From Colwellia sp. (GTDB lineage Bacteria; Pseudomonadota; Gammaproteobacteria; Enterobacterales; Alteromonadaceae): a stretch of 64,000 bases of DNA. Positions 63,748-64,000 of this stretch are shown piece by piece (the first letter of the stretch is position 1; each line of letters begins with the position of its first letter). Where the stretch lies: positions 19,170 to 83,169 of the forward strand of contig JAHDIK010000007.1 of NCBI GenBank assembly GCA_020630795.1, given 5' to 3'. Both the position numbers and the translations under genes were made by a program. Under the pieces are notes generated by a model, which had not been told where the DNA came from, searched no databases, and saw only the letters and a list, made by a program, of their open reading frames with translations.

Positions 63748-64000
63748 TTAAAATGGCATTTTCATACCCGGCGGCATTTGCATTCCACCCGTTAATGCGC
63801 CCATTTTTTCTTTATTTTGCTCTTCAACACGACGGACAGCGTCGTTACATGCTGCTGCAATTAAGTCTTCAAGCATTTCTTTATCGTCATCCATTAAGCT
63901 ATCGTCAATCGATACTCTGCGAACGTTATGGCTACCTGTCATTGTAATTTTAACCATGCCAGCGCCAGACTCACCTACCACTTCCATGTTTGCTAATTCT
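63748..64000 (-). CDS. ybaB: YbaB/EbfC nucleoid-associated protein, 5' end beyond the window
   Basis: The visible C-terminal part (from '[14 protein letters not shown]') matches YbaB: '[22 protein letters not shown]', '[28 protein letters not shown]', 'MPPGMKMPF'. The full protein is about 108 residues, so roughly 25 N-terminal residues lie past the edge; the first internal ATG at 63987 is not the start. YbaB is a small dimeric DNA-binding protein, usually between dnaX and recR. Confidence 0.93.
   Translation of the reverse strand, partial: ELANMEVVGESGAGMVKITMTGSHNVRRVSIDDSLMDDDKEMLEDLIAAACNDAVRRVEEQNKEKMGALTGGMQMPPGMKMPF

Overview
The window reads as chromosome of a low-GC marine gammaproteobacterium of the Alteromonadales, most likely Colwelliaceae (Thalassotalea/Colwellia type). 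This taxon is inferred from protein style: many algal-polysaccharide enzymes, TonB-Xanth-Caul type receptors, HdfR/MaoP-like, DUF1456 and YbaB proteins. I see no rRNA, tRNA, CRISPR array, transposase or phage gene.

Layout. 1-5.5 kb: exported and housekeeping genes (SIMPL protein, SRPBCC protein, TPR-like exported protein, isoaspartyl peptidase, RhlE-type helicase). 5.7-10.1 kb: a GIY-YIG-like protein and a large lipoprotein pullulanase. 10.4-12.8 kb: a LysR-controlled ABM monooxygenase/quinone-oxidoreductase pair. 12.9-15.1 kb: a PAS-GAF-GGDEF-EAL protein. 15.6-27.5 kb: a same-strand laminarin utilisation locus (LytS/LytTR two-component pair, GH16 laminarinase with three C-terminal repeats, TonB receptor, FucP-type MFS permease, GH3 beta-glucosidase). 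27.7-30.1 kb: DUF1456 and an alkylation-repair operon (Ada-AraC-AlkA fusion plus Ogt). 30.4-32.4 kb: a sensorless chemoreceptor next to a stand-alone NIT-like sensor. 32.5-37.1 kb: DUF2059, an Agd3-like polysaccharide deacetylase, and a PEBP protein. 37.3-39.3 kb: topoisomerase III.

39.6-44.4 kb holds the most unusual group: an N-formylglutamate amidohydrolase/DUF1704 metallopeptidase fusion overlapping a GshB-like ATP-grasp ligase, downstream of a MaoP-like DUF413 protein and a small exported protein, divergent from an HdfR-like LysR regulator. Two opposed copies of a short repeat flank it. 44.7-56.7 kb is an accessory stretch: a kinase-like phosphotransferase, a PAS diguanylate cyclase, an EamA transporter, a PEP-CTERM protein, an AraC-HDOD fusion, a second LysR, small membrane proteins, an exported protein with four tandem RBS/start units, a twice-stopped YdeI pseudogene, a VOC protein, a PhzF protein, a chromosomal subclass B1 metallo-beta-lactamase and a SpoIIAA-like protein. 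56.9-59.5 kb: a MocD-like desaturase fused to a Rieske ferredoxin, with its flavin/ferredoxin reductase. 60.4-63.5 kb: a second large TonB receptor behind a long G-poor leader. The right edge cuts into ybaB.

Functionally, laminarin breakdown is covered end to end: surface laminarinase, outer-membrane import, periplasmic GH3 trimming, inner-membrane sugar uptake. The pullulanase adds alpha-glucan use. c-di-GMP proteins, the chemoreceptor pair and the two-component pair supply environmental sensing.
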